Source of the DNA: Eumeta japonica
Lineage: Eukaryota > Arthropoda > Insecta > Lepidoptera > Psychidae
Reading direction: 5' to 3'
Assembly: GCA_005406025.1 (NCBI GenBank)
Contig: BGZK01000019.1
Coordinates: 124,001 to 188,000, forward strand
Length of the DNA stretch: 64,000 nt
The notes beneath the pieces were generated by a model. The model had not been told where the DNA came from. It was given only the letters and a program-made list of their open reading frames with translations, and did no database searches. Both the position numbers and the translations under genes were made by a program. The first letter of the stretch is position 1. Each line of letters begins with the position of its first letter. Below, one piece after another: positions 22,385 to 32,780 of this stretch.

Positions 22385-22480
22385 CTATATTTTTTCCTAG
22401 GGTTCAAGCTATATCCATGAATAATTTTATCAACTTCGGTCCAGCGGTTTAGCCATATAAACGCAACAAACAACAAGGGA
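22385..22480 (+). repeat. LINE/SINE 3' tail fragment
   Basis: CTATATCCATGAATAATTTTATCAACTTCGGTCCAGCGGTTTAGCCATATAAACGCAACAAACAA resembles the 3' tails of RTE-type elements, which carry an AAAATCGGTCCAGCCGTTT..GTAACAAACAAAC pattern. Only the tail is recognisable. Confidence 0.5.
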
Positions 22481-24139
22481 TAGATTTATTGTTAGAAATA
22501 ATTTTCGAAACCTTATCGAGCTCAATGTTTTACGAGGTAGATGGGATCGTTACATTATTTTATCAGACCCTGTAGAGGTACAAGAAACAATATTTTCTAA
22601 ATATCTTTAACTGTTATGTGTATATAATGATATTTTTAAATCTCGTTCCATGAAATAGTGGTAAACAAGCGTATTTTTCTTTCGCAAAGCACATACGTAA
22701 AAAAAAGGTGCAAGAATCAGATGTTTTAGAGGTATATATTATATAGTGGTTGTATTTAAATAAATATCTATAGATATACATAAAATAGATAGATATACAA
22801 AATAATTATTGAATTAAGTACATATAAAAAGCGAGTTCCCGAACCGCATAATATTTAGAATACCGTTGCCTTCATTTAAACTTTCCATTCAGAAGAATTT
22901 GAGATTTGATTATCAAAAGCTAAATTTATTATAATAATATAAATCTACCAGTTACAAAGAACCGCGCGCGCGCATCCACCCACCCGCTCGTCAAGTCAAA
23001 ACATTGAATGCGGTCACCTAACGAAAGCAATTTATTGGAGTTGAGACATTCTCGTTGCCAAGAACAACATCAAAATCATTGTTCTGAAGATGCCAAAGAG
23101 GTTGATGATCCGATTCATGAAAAAAATTTTACAAGAATAATACTTAATGACAGCTTTTAGTCCTGGATTCGCCCGCACATTTAGGAATAGAGACTATAAT
23201 CATAATCAATCCTGAGTTAATGACAATACAAATAGATAACAAACAAGACTAAATTGAAATCCACAGAGTAATTAGGTTTTTACTACGAGGCTAGAAACAG
23301 ACTAATACATCGTCAAAAAGTTGTTTTTTTCATTTTGAACTCTTCCGAAGGTTCACAATGTTATACTTAGGTTTGGTTCTCTCAACAATTTTTTTTGGAT
23401 TATATTATTGTCTTTATTAGATCAAATTTTATACGGAAATCATTATTTTTTTCCTTTGTTTATTATTATAATGTATTCATTTTAATTTAACATAAAGCAA
23501 CAAATTATTGACTTTATTTAAAAATAGGCACAATTTCATGTAACAAACCACATCCAGATGAAAAATGAACAGATTTTAAAAAATGTTCTCACTTTATCAA
23601 ATTTTGAGAATCATCATTATTGCCAATCTAGTGACCGGATATCAAACACCAAACAAGTAATGTTAAACGTTTTTATTGTTTTGACGACATTTTCTGAAAA
23701 GTGTTTAGTCACTTTGCCACTAGACGACTTACTCTTCTATGCGACCGTCGTTATATTGAATAAACGCATTAATACTTTACAATCCTGTAGCTTTTCTTCG
23801 TGATCAGAATATTTGTTCTACTTCAAAATTTCAAGCTCTGCCGGTAAATGTAGAGATTGGGATTTTGAACAAACCTTATTTCCAATAATTTGCTAAATGT
23901 TCACTTATTGTGAACCTGATATAACACTCCGCTAAAATGTAAGATTTCTAAAAATATCCCCTATTTCAGATTGTTACAGACTTCATGGTATAAAATTTAA
24001 TTATTGTAAAGTCCTTTAAGTCGCGACACGTCTAAAACAACGTACTTCACATAGCGCAATATTTTCACGTGAAATATTTTATCTTTATTTCATAATCTTT
24101 TCCATATTATCTTTTCCTATTCAATACGCACATTTCAAA
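22481..24139. other. No recognisable gene
   Basis: AT-rich DNA with a short CGCGCGCGCG run followed by ATCCACCCACCCGCTCG at 22964-22992. The 81-codon frame 23558-23803 has no motif. Confidence 0.45.
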
Positions 24140-24340
24140 AACGGTTTATTTATAGGGTCGTATCAGTTTCAAAGTCTGTCTGTTTGTCTTAGCCTGTTTT
24201 CCCAGAAACTTTCTCACTTGGACGACTGAAATTTCACACAGTCATAGATCTGACTATCTGAATATAGACTTGAGGTCCAAAAGCCCAATCTCGACTTGAT
24301 TTTGAGAAGTTAAAAGGAACTTAAAATCATAATTATCCTA
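24140..24340 (+). repeat. Degenerate interspersed repeat
   Basis: The pattern TATAGGGTCGTATCAG..GTCTGTCTGTTTGTC..CTTGGACGACTGAAATTTCACACAGTCATAGATCTGA has the form of lepidopteran repeats with an internal GTCTGTCTGT run followed by a TGAAATTT block. Neither end is clear. Confidence 0.4.
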
Positions 24341-24610
24341 CATTTTGTATGGTTTTAAAGAGAATTTCAAAGATACGTTTTACTTAGGTTATGTCGCTGA
24401 TTTGATGCGTTACATTATAGAGCGATGTTAGCCAAATTGAATCGGTTCTATGAACATGCTTTAAGTGAAAAGTCATATCCAAATATGTAAATGAATCCTC
24501 AATGTATATTTATGTATGTAATATTCTTTGTAAACGGTCAAAAAATACTATTTAAAAGTATTCCTAAATTAAATAATATTTAAGGTTTAAAGAATCAATC
24601 TATTTTCCGC

Positions 24611-25420
24611 TTATTAACCGACTTCAAAATTGAAAAGGAGGAGGTTCTCAATTCGACGGTCTTTTTTTGTTTCTTACCTCAGAATTTTCAACTGGATGAA
24701 CCGATTTTGATATTTCTTTTTTTATTTAAAAGCTGGTGATTTTTGTGTAGTAACGCTTTAATTTGGTTCAGTGCTGATAATGGCATCCATGAGAAAATCA
24801 TATATATCTTAAATTTGCATTAAATATGTGCACGACGAATGGACGAATAACTCAATATCATGCTGACCGATTTCATTGATTCTTTTTTACTGGAAAGGAT
24901 GTACTTTAAGGGTAGTTTGATTAGAGTTTGGTTAGGTTCTGATTATGGGATCCATGACAAAGTAACGGAACTCTTCAATTCTTTAGAGCAAATTAACAAT
25001 ACTCGGCCGAATCTTTTATGGGCTATCTGGATATTGGAGTCACCTACCGTGACGTCGTTATGGTTTAAGTAATTTTTGTAGTCGTTTATGATGATTAATG
25101 GAACTCCTTAACGGCTTACAGTAAGGGTGCGATCTATGAGCAGCACGTTTAATAGATCTACCCACATTTAGACAAATATGCTAGTGTACGTACTTCAGAT
25201 TCACTAAAAATCAAAAAAGAAACGGACTTCAAAACAAAAACTATTCCAAAACAAATTAATGTGCACTAAAAAGGAGGATAATAATTGCGTATTCTTCTAC
25301 AACTTAACAATCAACTTACTTTTTCTACTCATCAATATGTAGGTACAATCTATGTGTTTACCACGCAAGAAGGTAGGTGCTTACCTACCCACTTCAAATT
25401 TAACTCAACACATACCTATG
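24611..25420 (+). repeat. Repeat beginning TTAACCGACTTCAAAA..GGAGGAGGTTCTCAATTCG
   Basis: The start, TTAACCGACTTCAAAATTGAAAAGGAGGAGGTTCTCAATTCGAC, is highly characteristic of a lepidopteran repeat. It is followed by CAACTGGATGAACCGATTTTGAT, TTTCATTGATTCTTTTTTACTGGAAAGG, and TTCTGATTATGGGATCCATGAC, the degenerate two-module body of that family. ACTTCAAAACAAAAACTATTCC and GTAGGTACAATCTATGTG occur near the distal end. The 70-codon plus-strand frame 24860-25072 is a shadow. There is no transposase. Confidence 0.7.
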
Positions 25421-25951
25421 AATAACAAACAAAAATCAAAATATTTTTAAAGTTCTCGTAAGAAAATGAAATGAAAAATATTAGACTACTTAAAAATCAA
25501 TCAAATTATTACGATAATATAATGTAGTTACAATTATTGTTATTTTTGGAGTCGATGTCAGCCAAGAAAACACTACAATATATCTAGTAATAGCCACCCA
25601 TTAAAGAAAAGTATTACAAGACTTACTCATACTCACGGAATCAAGTAAGCGAGCAAACCGAGTGATGGCGATCATCAAACAGTAAGGCGGTAAACATCAA
25701 AGCCTTTGATGTTTGCTGCTTCACTGGAGGCGCAACAAAAGACTATTGCTTCTCATTTGTTCTACAATAGACGATTATAGATAATCTCTTCATTTTGCCT
25801 ATATAATCGGGTAAATGGCCCGAACTATAGTTCAGCGAGTTCTATTTGAGCTACCGAGGCGATGTCAATTTGCTTCGTGACTTTGTGTGCATCTTGAGTG
25901 CTTATTAATTATATTTTGTTATTAAATTAATCGAACGGAAAGTAAACGAAA
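25421..25951. other. Upstream part of a hAT element, limits unclear
   Basis: Contains AACATCAAAGCCTTTGATGTTTGC, an imperfect palindrome at 25692-25715, and GAGTGATGGCGATCATCA at 25663. The latter might be a decayed hAT left end. I could not pair it convincingly with the right end at 27158. Confidence 0.35.
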
Positions 25952-26356
25952 ATGATGTCTGGTGGAAAGAAACGAAAATAGATGACGAGGATCGTCAGTT
26001 TCAACAAAAATGGACTGAAGAATTCTTTTTTATCTTACACAATGGTAAGCCTATTTGTTTGCTGTGTAGTGAATCCATTTCAGTGATGAAAGAATTCAAC
26101 ATAAAGAGGCACTATTCAACTAAGCATCCTATGCTGCACTCACTGACAGGACAAATAAGAAAAGATAAAATCCAGAACCTTATCGTACATTTGGAAAAAC
26201 GGTAGCAAATGCTTCATAAACAAAGAACAGAACTTGATAATGTTGTGAAAGCTAGTTTTATATGTAGTTCTTAATTGAAAAAGTCATTAAAACCATTTGC
26301 CGAAGGAGAATTTATCAAGTTAAAAGATTGCAGTGTTTTAAAAACTGTGAACACTA
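25952..26356 (+). pseudogene. hAT transposase N-terminus with BED-type zinc finger (GTF2IRD2-like type)
   Basis: Starts at the ATG at 25952 (MMSGGKKRK). A single missing base gives an immediate TAG. The next frame reads IDDEDRQFQQKWTEEFFFIL, HNGKPICLLCSES, VMKEFNIKRHYSTKH, and RKDKIQNLIVHLEK. The C-x2-C and H-x4-H spacing marks a BED-like zinc finger, the DNA-binding part of hAT transposases of the GTF2IRD2/ZBED5-like group. After a stop at 26203 the sequence continues LKPFAEGEFIKL, the conserved segment that opens the core domain. It is then cut by an inserted element at 26357. Only about 45 bases plus the right end survive beyond the insert, so the catalytic core is missing. It is dead. Confidence 0.82.
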
Positions 26357-27049
26357 CCCGAGTCAAAAAACGAATTCTAGTTTTGACCTCAGAAGTTTCA
26401 ATTCTTTTGATGTTTTATTTGCCGCATTGAAAGTAACTCTACTATAACACTCAAAATCCTCATTGAAGATTTTGAGGTTTAAATGAAAATTGTCCGTTGA
26501 TTTGAAATTCTAACTACAACCTCAAAACTCTCATTAAATGAAAAGTAGTATTTTGGGCCAATTCCAATTAAAAAAAGTGCAATTTTATTTATATCATGAG
26601 TAACCAGATTATATGAGAACTATATTTTACATGATTAAGTTATAAATTTTACAATATTATTAATGAAATTGTATTTATGAAATTATACGTCTATCAAATT
26701 AATTTATTGCTCAATTTTTGCGTTATTACGCAATTGACTTAATGTGAAGTGTATTATTCTTCAATTTTATACTATGTTTTTGCGAATAAAATATTTTTTA
26801 TGGAAACTTACGTCATATGATTGTTTTGAGGTTTAAATCCGTATAAATTATTTTTTTATATATTTAGAGATTTTTAGGATCAAAACCTAGTTTGATCCTC
26901 AAAGTTGTAAAACTGACCGTAAGTAGAATTTTGAGATACAAACTGAGATTACTTTCAATGTTGAATTCAATCTTTATATCTCAAGCTAATCCTCGAAAAC
27001 CTCACTAAAGATTTTGAGATTTTAATGTGAATTTATTTTTTGACTCGGG
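26357..27049. mobile_element. 693-bp MITE with TA duplication, nested in hAT relic
   Basis: The ends are CCCGAGTCAAAAAACGAATTC (26357-26377) and the complement of 27029-27049, matching at 19 of 21 positions. TA flanks both sides (26355-26356 and 27050-27051), as expected for a Tc1/mariner-type target duplication. Subterminal copies of a TTTTGAGGTTTAAAT / ATTTTGAGATTTTAAT motif, and a TGAAAGTAA..CTC block in inverted form, extend the symmetry inwards. There is no coding capacity. It interrupts the hAT sequence, so it is younger than that insertion. Confidence 0.88.
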
Positions 27050-27158
27050 TACCTACTTTAAAACACTACTTTAAAATGCACTATTTTAGAACGCGGCCCG
27101 CGAATGTATTTGCACGCTCAAGTTTGGCCCACAACACGTCAAAGGTTGCCCATACCTA
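27050..27158 (+). mobile_element. Right end of the hAT element
   Basis: GCGGCCCGCGAATGTATTTGCACG, then AAGTTTGGCCCACAACACGTCAAAGGTTGCCCATACC, is the familiar 3' end of hAT elements of the same group, with a GGCCCGCG block followed by GGTTGCCCAT near the terminus. The matching left terminus was not found. Confidence 0.6.
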
Positions 27159-27926
27159 ATTTAGGACTATAAAACAATATAGTAATAAACTACAAATGAA
27201 AAGAGTTAGTTAAAAGATATAATTTAAAATTATATCTTCCCTCGACCCCCGTAATTGCCTATACACTGTTTCGTGAACATTCGTGTCTTGAGTTCTAACA
27301 ATAAACCTTAGACATAAAACCTTGGAATCTTAAATGCAGTTATTTACAAAAAAAAATGGATCCACAAAGAAAAAGAATACAATTCCGCTGAGTAAGATCT
27401 AAAACTAATCGAAACATAAATAATTAAACATATAATAGAAAAATTAAGCTCAGAAAATCGTGGATATTTCGGGCAGTATTATTTTACAATGATATCGTGA
27501 CTGTACAGGTACTTGTGGCCACAACTTCACTCACGTTTTCTGTTTATATTCTAGTATCTAACTAGTAGACACTATACTACGTAGACGCAGGTAAAGTCCT
27601 GACAAAGTGCATAGCGATCGGCTTTGATGTTATGAAGGTTTTGATACTCATGGTCTACAGATGGCTAGTTTATTGATGTTGGATGGTCCTTTTTTGCTTT
27701 GGACGACAAATTCACATACTATTTCTCAGCACGGACCATGAAATCATCTACTTTTTATCTGATTTTGACCAGTATCCAACATTTTAGGTTTGTTGTAACT
27801 ATTGTTAATATGATACTAATACGATACTAAAATCTTTTAACATTATTTGATTTTAGTGTACAAACGTCGAAAAATCGTAAGGTATAATTTAAATTGGAAT
27901 TTTTACACTATATATCACAATACTTA
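27159..27926. other. No recognisable feature
   Basis: AT-rich DNA between the hAT end and the mariner left terminus. Confidence 0.45.
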
Positions 27927-29183
27927 TTAGAAAGGGGAAAAAGATTTTTCGTATTTTATATACCAATTCAAGTTTATTGTTCATCACATTTTGTTTACAG
28001 TTAATTATAATACATATTATATTTTGTTCAACAACTTGTTGCCATTTTGTTAGTAGTGACATAATCCTATTGCTTTGGAACTTCTAATTAAAACACTGCG
28101 ACAAGTAGTTTCGATTGTTCTCTTTTGATGAGCTTAACACTACCTAAAGAATTCTGAAGAGACCGAAACAGGTGAAAATTTGAGGGGGCAAGGTCAGGGC
28201 TGTATGGCAAATGCATTAAGGTTTCCCAATTAAACTCTCTCAATATTGCTGAGTGACTAAAAATGTATGTAGCCTGACGTTAACATGTTAAAAACCACAC
28301 CCTTTTCGATGATCAATTCCAACCGTTTTTTTTTTCTATTTCTTGCTTGAATCTCATCAGCCGTCGGTAGTAGAAATCCGAATTAATGGTTTTTCCCGGT
28401 GGTAAAAGCTTACAATTAATAATGCCCTTCCAATCTCACTATATGCATAGCATCAACTTATTGAGAGTTAAGCCGGGTTTCGCTATAGGCAATCCGCGGA
28501 GCTTGCTTGCATCTTAATAATGATCTTTTTTGCACATTCTTGTCTTAAGTAATGCATTTTTCATCACCAGTGATTAATCTTTAAATAAAATGGTTGGGTT
28601 TCATTACGTCACAGTATAGAAACGCAAATAAGTACACGATCCATTAGATTTCTTTCAGTGAGCTCATGTGGGACCCAATATCCAGCTTTTTGCAAATAGG
28701 TCAAAACTGTTTTGTGGTCAATCTTCGGCTTTTCAGCTAAGTCTTAAGAACTAATATGCCGATCTTGCTCTACTTTTTCCAAAATGACATCAACTTTATC
28801 CGTAATAGATCGACCAGAGCATGGTTAATCTTTGCATCAAAATGACCGCATTGACAACGCTTAGACGTTTCGTGCTGCTCTTACCGACACAGCATTAGAA
28901 ACAAAAAACGTCACAAATTCTTTCGCAGTTTATGTCATATTTTTATTTTTTTTGTAATAACACTCCAAAATATGTCTCATGTCTATGCTAGAGTCACTCA
29001 TTTTGGTGGACAGAAATATAATAGAAAAACGGCGGGACACCGTTTATATTTTCTAATTTTCGTTTTTTAAAATGTCATGTATTTGATGGTATCAAAACTA
29101 TCCAGATACAAACAGCGCAACCAAAGAGATTTTACTGCAACTTTTTAATTATAAAATGCGAAAAAACTTTTTCCCTGATTTAA
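27927..29183 (-). mobile_element. Complete-length mariner element (copy 3) with both inverted ends
   Basis: Both ends share the GGGAAAAAG(A/T)TTTTTCG(T/C)ATTTTATA pattern, at 27934-27960 directly and at about 29148-29175 in complement. TA flanks at 27925-27926 and 29184-29185 fit the mariner target duplication. The length of about 1.26 kb is typical for the family. The inserted gene is on the minus strand. Confidence 0.85.
28008..29001 (-). pseudogene. Decayed mariner transposase (copy 3)
   Basis: The start is at 29001 (MSDSSIDMRHILECYY). Blocks in order: TAKEFVTFF, CSGRSITDKVDVILEKVEQDRHIS, LITGDEKCIT (first catalytic Asp present), LELIIEKGVVF, a segment where H-H-D-N has become stop-H-V-N (second Asp lost), RLHTFLVTQQ, REFNWETLMHLPYSPDLAPSNFHLF (third Asp present), RSLQNSLGSVKL, and a C-terminal MSLLTKWQQVVEQN. 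Several stops and frameshifts are present. Only two of three catalytic aspartates remain, so the copy is inactive. It is of a different subfamily from copies 1, 2 and 4 and shares its 5' end with the fragment at 59081. Confidence 0.9.
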
Positions 29184-30289
29184 TAGATATATTTTATAAA
29201 TTCTTGGACCTATCACAATTAAAGAGAAATTCGTTTCAAAAATGAAACATAGAAATAAACTGTTATTTCTGTTCATTTCTGCACCAACACTCACTGTACC
29301 CACACACACAAACATACACACACACAGGAAACAACAAACATAGAAAATCAGTAATTATTTGGGAAACCCGTTTCGTAAATTAACTAAAACAGGTACGTCA
29401 CATACAGGCTGATTGAGATGACAAACGCCGGTTGGCAGGGTGGTTGCTCCCAGACCTCGCTAATACGGTAGACTTAATTAACGGGATTGTCGGAAATACG
29501 GTGATTAATGGGGTCATTAAATTTGCTCACACAGCGACACCCCCGCGGAGAGGGTAAGGAACTAATTATAAATCACCAAGTTTTGATTAAAACGTCCACT
29601 TCACGATTCTCGAGCTACCTTGTTACTCTCTCTCTCTATCACTCTAACATGTGATGTTATATCTAAAATGAATTTCTAATGAACTGTATTATATATTTAT
29701 GAGAGTATTCTACTTTATTTATACACTTAAGAATAGGATTTTTCGTTCTTTAATAATGTACACTAAATAGATAGATACATGTAGGGGGAAAAAACGATAG
29801 AAAAACTAGCTTATAAACTTATTTATTTGCATTTATCGATCTCTCAATAACGGCAACTAATTACACAATTATTAATGTTAAACAAAACAAATTCTTATCT
29901 GGTTTAAAAAAATGTTTAGAAACTGTAGTAGTCTTAGTAGCATATTGTTAGAAAAATATAACTTTTCTCCTGTGATAAGAAAATTTGGTATTTGTTGATA
30001 GGGTTGAAAGGTTTTCTAACTTAATATACTACATAGTGTAACTTCTTACTGTCAAAACTACCTGCATCCGCGTAGGTGTACTCAGGACAGACTCAGAAAC
30101 TTACAATATTAGATCAATTCATTGTATGTATAAGCATTGTCAAATAAAGTCATCGAGATAGTTAGATTACATATCTATGTAATGTAAAAAGCAAGTCACA
30201 ATGTTGGATATGTGTCCCACATCATGACTTACTTTTTAAAATGAAAAAGCCACGTATAGGTAACACAAAAAATACATTTAAGAAAAAAA
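29184..30289. other. No gene; CA microsatellite and a TAAT-rich GC patch
   Basis: A CA-rich microsatellite lies at 29297-29327 and a short CT run at 29623-29636. At 29425-29600 a moderately GC-rich stretch (ACGCCGGTTGGCAGGGTGG, then TTAATTAACGGGATTGTC, GGTGATTAATGGGGTCATTAA) alternates GC blocks with homeodomain-type TAAT cores, as conserved developmental enhancers often do. That reading is inference. Confidence 0.4.
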
Positions 30290-30610
30290 AGCCAGAGACG
30301 TGTTGTGGTCAACTTGGCTGCAGCATAAAAATGGGTCAGCTCGACCTTTGAGATATTCCACTCACAGAGTACATATTTGCAACAACAGCTTTGGTTGTTG
30401 GTTTTCGTTCGATGAGTGAGAGTTCCAGTGGCCCACTCCCCTCCCATCACCTCACTCCTACTTCATCGCATATCTTATTTCTACTGGAGACTGGCAACGC
30501 ACTAATAACTCGGGTTGCGAGTGTTCATGGGCGGTGATGACGTACTACTCCCTGGTGGCTCGCAAGCTGGTTTACTCCTTGAAAATGCTATAAAAGATTA
30601 TTAAATAAAT
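30290..30610 (+). repeat. LINE/SINE 3' region with lepidopteran tail
   Basis: The segment GACTGGCAACGCACTAATAACTCGGGTTGCGAGTGTTCATGGGCGGTGATGACG, then CCTGGTGGCTCGCAAGCTGG and an ATAAAAGATTATTAAATAAATAAAA end, is the familiar lepidopteran LINE 3' tail. The same tail follows a recognisable reverse transcriptase C-terminus at 54540-54655. The upstream part (GGTTTTCGTTCGATGAGTGAGAG) fits a 5' extension of the same repeat. The minus-strand 73-codon frame 30229-30450 is a shadow. Confidence 0.7.
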
Positions 30611-32304
30611 AAAACCTGGGATTCGTTAAAAACAACCAAAACTCGATGAAGTTAAGATACACATTAATGAAATTAGCGTTACAGACGAAAAAAAAATTCA
30701 TATAACGAAAAATAAAAATACTTCTTTTATCAAGTTACAGTTACAATATACAGCTCCAAATACCCAGTGCGTAATAAAAAACACGGTAGACAATTTTCAT
30801 TCTTTTTTTTTTTGCATTCCTCTAAAGACGTCTGAATTCTTTTTATATCTCAGATTACATCTTTTCATCCCAAGGGTAACTAAGAAAATATGAAAAGTAC
30901 TATACTTAATATCATTTTTAAAGAAAATTTAACACATTTGTTCAGTTCATACAAAGAAAGAGGGTAAGAAAGAAAAAACGTTTTATTCGGTACGAGAACA
31001 ATGCGGGAGTAAAAAATCATACAATCACATGGTCAATTTAATAAAGAACGCTGAATCATTCACAGCTTAACATGATAGTTATATTTTTCAAGACTGAGCT
31101 TGAAAGTAGAGAAAAGTTTCATGAGTGGTCTATAATGTCGACTGTTATGTTAGATTTTTGAATACGAAAAGCAATAAGACAAGCTTTTGAGCTTTGAAAT
31201 AATTACATTTTTGAAAAGAAGTAGCTCAAAATCTGCAATAAATATCATAGCGGGAAGTTTTAGGGATGGTCTGCACGGTCAACTGTTCAACATTTTTTTT
31301 TAATTTCAAATTAAGAGGTTTAGATTTTAAGCGCAGGGCTAATTGGGGACTAATAACGGCTGCTGTTACCAATGTGAGGACATCGTCCAGGACTATAAGA
31401 AGAACCTGTTCTTTAAGCCCCTGAACTGGTAAAATAATTGAATTTAAGTTGGAAACTTGTTAAGTCACTTCGCTCGTGGTCAGTATCGAATCAGGTATCA
31501 TCAGCTGCAAAGACGAAAATTCTTAATTATTGAACCAATGAAACTGCATTTAAAAAGTAGGATAGAGTTGTATTTGATTCGTTATTGCAAACGAAAATTC
31601 ATACAAAAATCGGTTAAGCTCAAGCCATATTTGTGGGCCAAAATTCCGTATCTGTTTAAAATATTTCCTGTACAAGCTTTTCTTTGTTCCCTCTCAACAA
31701 GAGCGAAATGAGTAAATTACCATTTACCATAATGGCACATTGAAAGTTAGGGATATTAAAAGAACATGCATTAGAACACGTAGGCAGAGATTTCTACATA
31801 AAATCACATTCTCTTACATTTGTACTTTTCTAGGTTCATTGAGATTTGTCAAGCATTTCATGCAAACTTTTTGTACAAAGATTTTCAAGTACATCAGATA
31901 TATTTTTAAAATAAGATCGCTTTAAGCCAATAAAAATATAAAGAGTTTTTGCATTTATCGTGTACATTTAATTGAAAAATCGATCAGTTGTGAAGGTACA
32001 ATCCTAGCAGTGTCATCAGTTGGTTGTTTGGGTAATGTTTTTTTTATCAAAACCGAATACCGAGTTCAAACTTCCAAGTCGGCGCTGTTCGCCGATAAAG
32101 AATTCCCAAGTCGGGAGGCGACCCTGATTACGTTCACAGGATCTTATTACGAGATATTCTATTATTACCCGATTTACATACGAATTGGTACAGAATTCTG
32201 TCTCATTCGAAAGCAAAATAGCGAATGAATAGTGTCGCAAGTTGAAAAAATACTTGTAAAAAATTAATATCTTAGTCTAATTATCTAAGTCCGTAAACCG
32301 ATTA
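30611..32304. other. No recognisable gene
   Basis: AT-rich DNA. Moderately GC-rich spots at 31340-31420 and 32040-32140 have open frames on both strands (for example 32010-32228 plus and 32016-32240 minus) but no motif. Confidence 0.45.
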
Positions 32305-32420
32305 GCGGACTACGATAATTATAAAATCACCACTTGTTTAAGTGTTCGATATCTATCAATCCTCTCGAATCAATAGTTCATTCTTTGGATAGACATTCGT
32401 AGTGGAGAGGCAGATTCGAG
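32305..32420 (+). repeat. Dispersed repeat, copy 1 of 2
   Basis: Matches 60629-60735 in the same orientation: GGACTA.GATAAT..CACTTG.TTA.GTG.TCGATA.CT.TCAATCCTCTCGAATCAATA. The block TCAATCCTCTCGAATCAATA is identical over 20 bases. A weaker AAATGTAGTG / ATTCGTAGTG match follows. Confidence 0.7.
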
Positions 32421-32639
32421 GGTCAGTGGTGGGTGCATGCTGCATGTTAATGCATGTTGCAGTCTAGCGTCTATTATGGATTTCCGCGAATCAACACCTC
32501 ACAGGATAGAAAAGTATTTATTATTGATGATTCCTGATTGAGAATTGACACAATTGTTGAATTGATGCGTTAATTATAAAATGTTGCAATTTATTTACAA
32601 GCTTTCATTCAGTTTCACTTGCCTCGGTATTTATAATGA

Positions 32640-32780
32640 AATTTTACAAAGGAATTTTAGACCTCTTACTTACATCCGATTGAACTGAAATTTGGCATAC
32701 TTATATAAGTTCTACGACAATGCAATAAATTGGTACCACCAATTTGATTTGATTATGGAGTCAAAAGGTTAACATTAAAA
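32640..32780 (+). repeat. Lepidopteran repeat fragment
   Basis: CTGAAATTTGGCATACTTATATAAGTTCTACGACAATGCAATAAATTGGTACCACCAATTTGATTTGATTATGGAGTC follows the order of a common lepidopteran repeat: TGAAATTTGGCATAC, GACAATGCAAT, GGTACCA, and CTGATGATGGAG. Confidence 0.6.

Noticed and set aside
24860..25072. 70-codon plus-strand frame
   Set aside because: It is the translated body of a well-recognised interspersed repeat.
25692..25715. Imperfect palindrome AACATCAAAGCCTTTGATGTTTGC as a hAT left end
   Set aside because: It does not match the right end at 27158 and has no 8-bp duplication partner.
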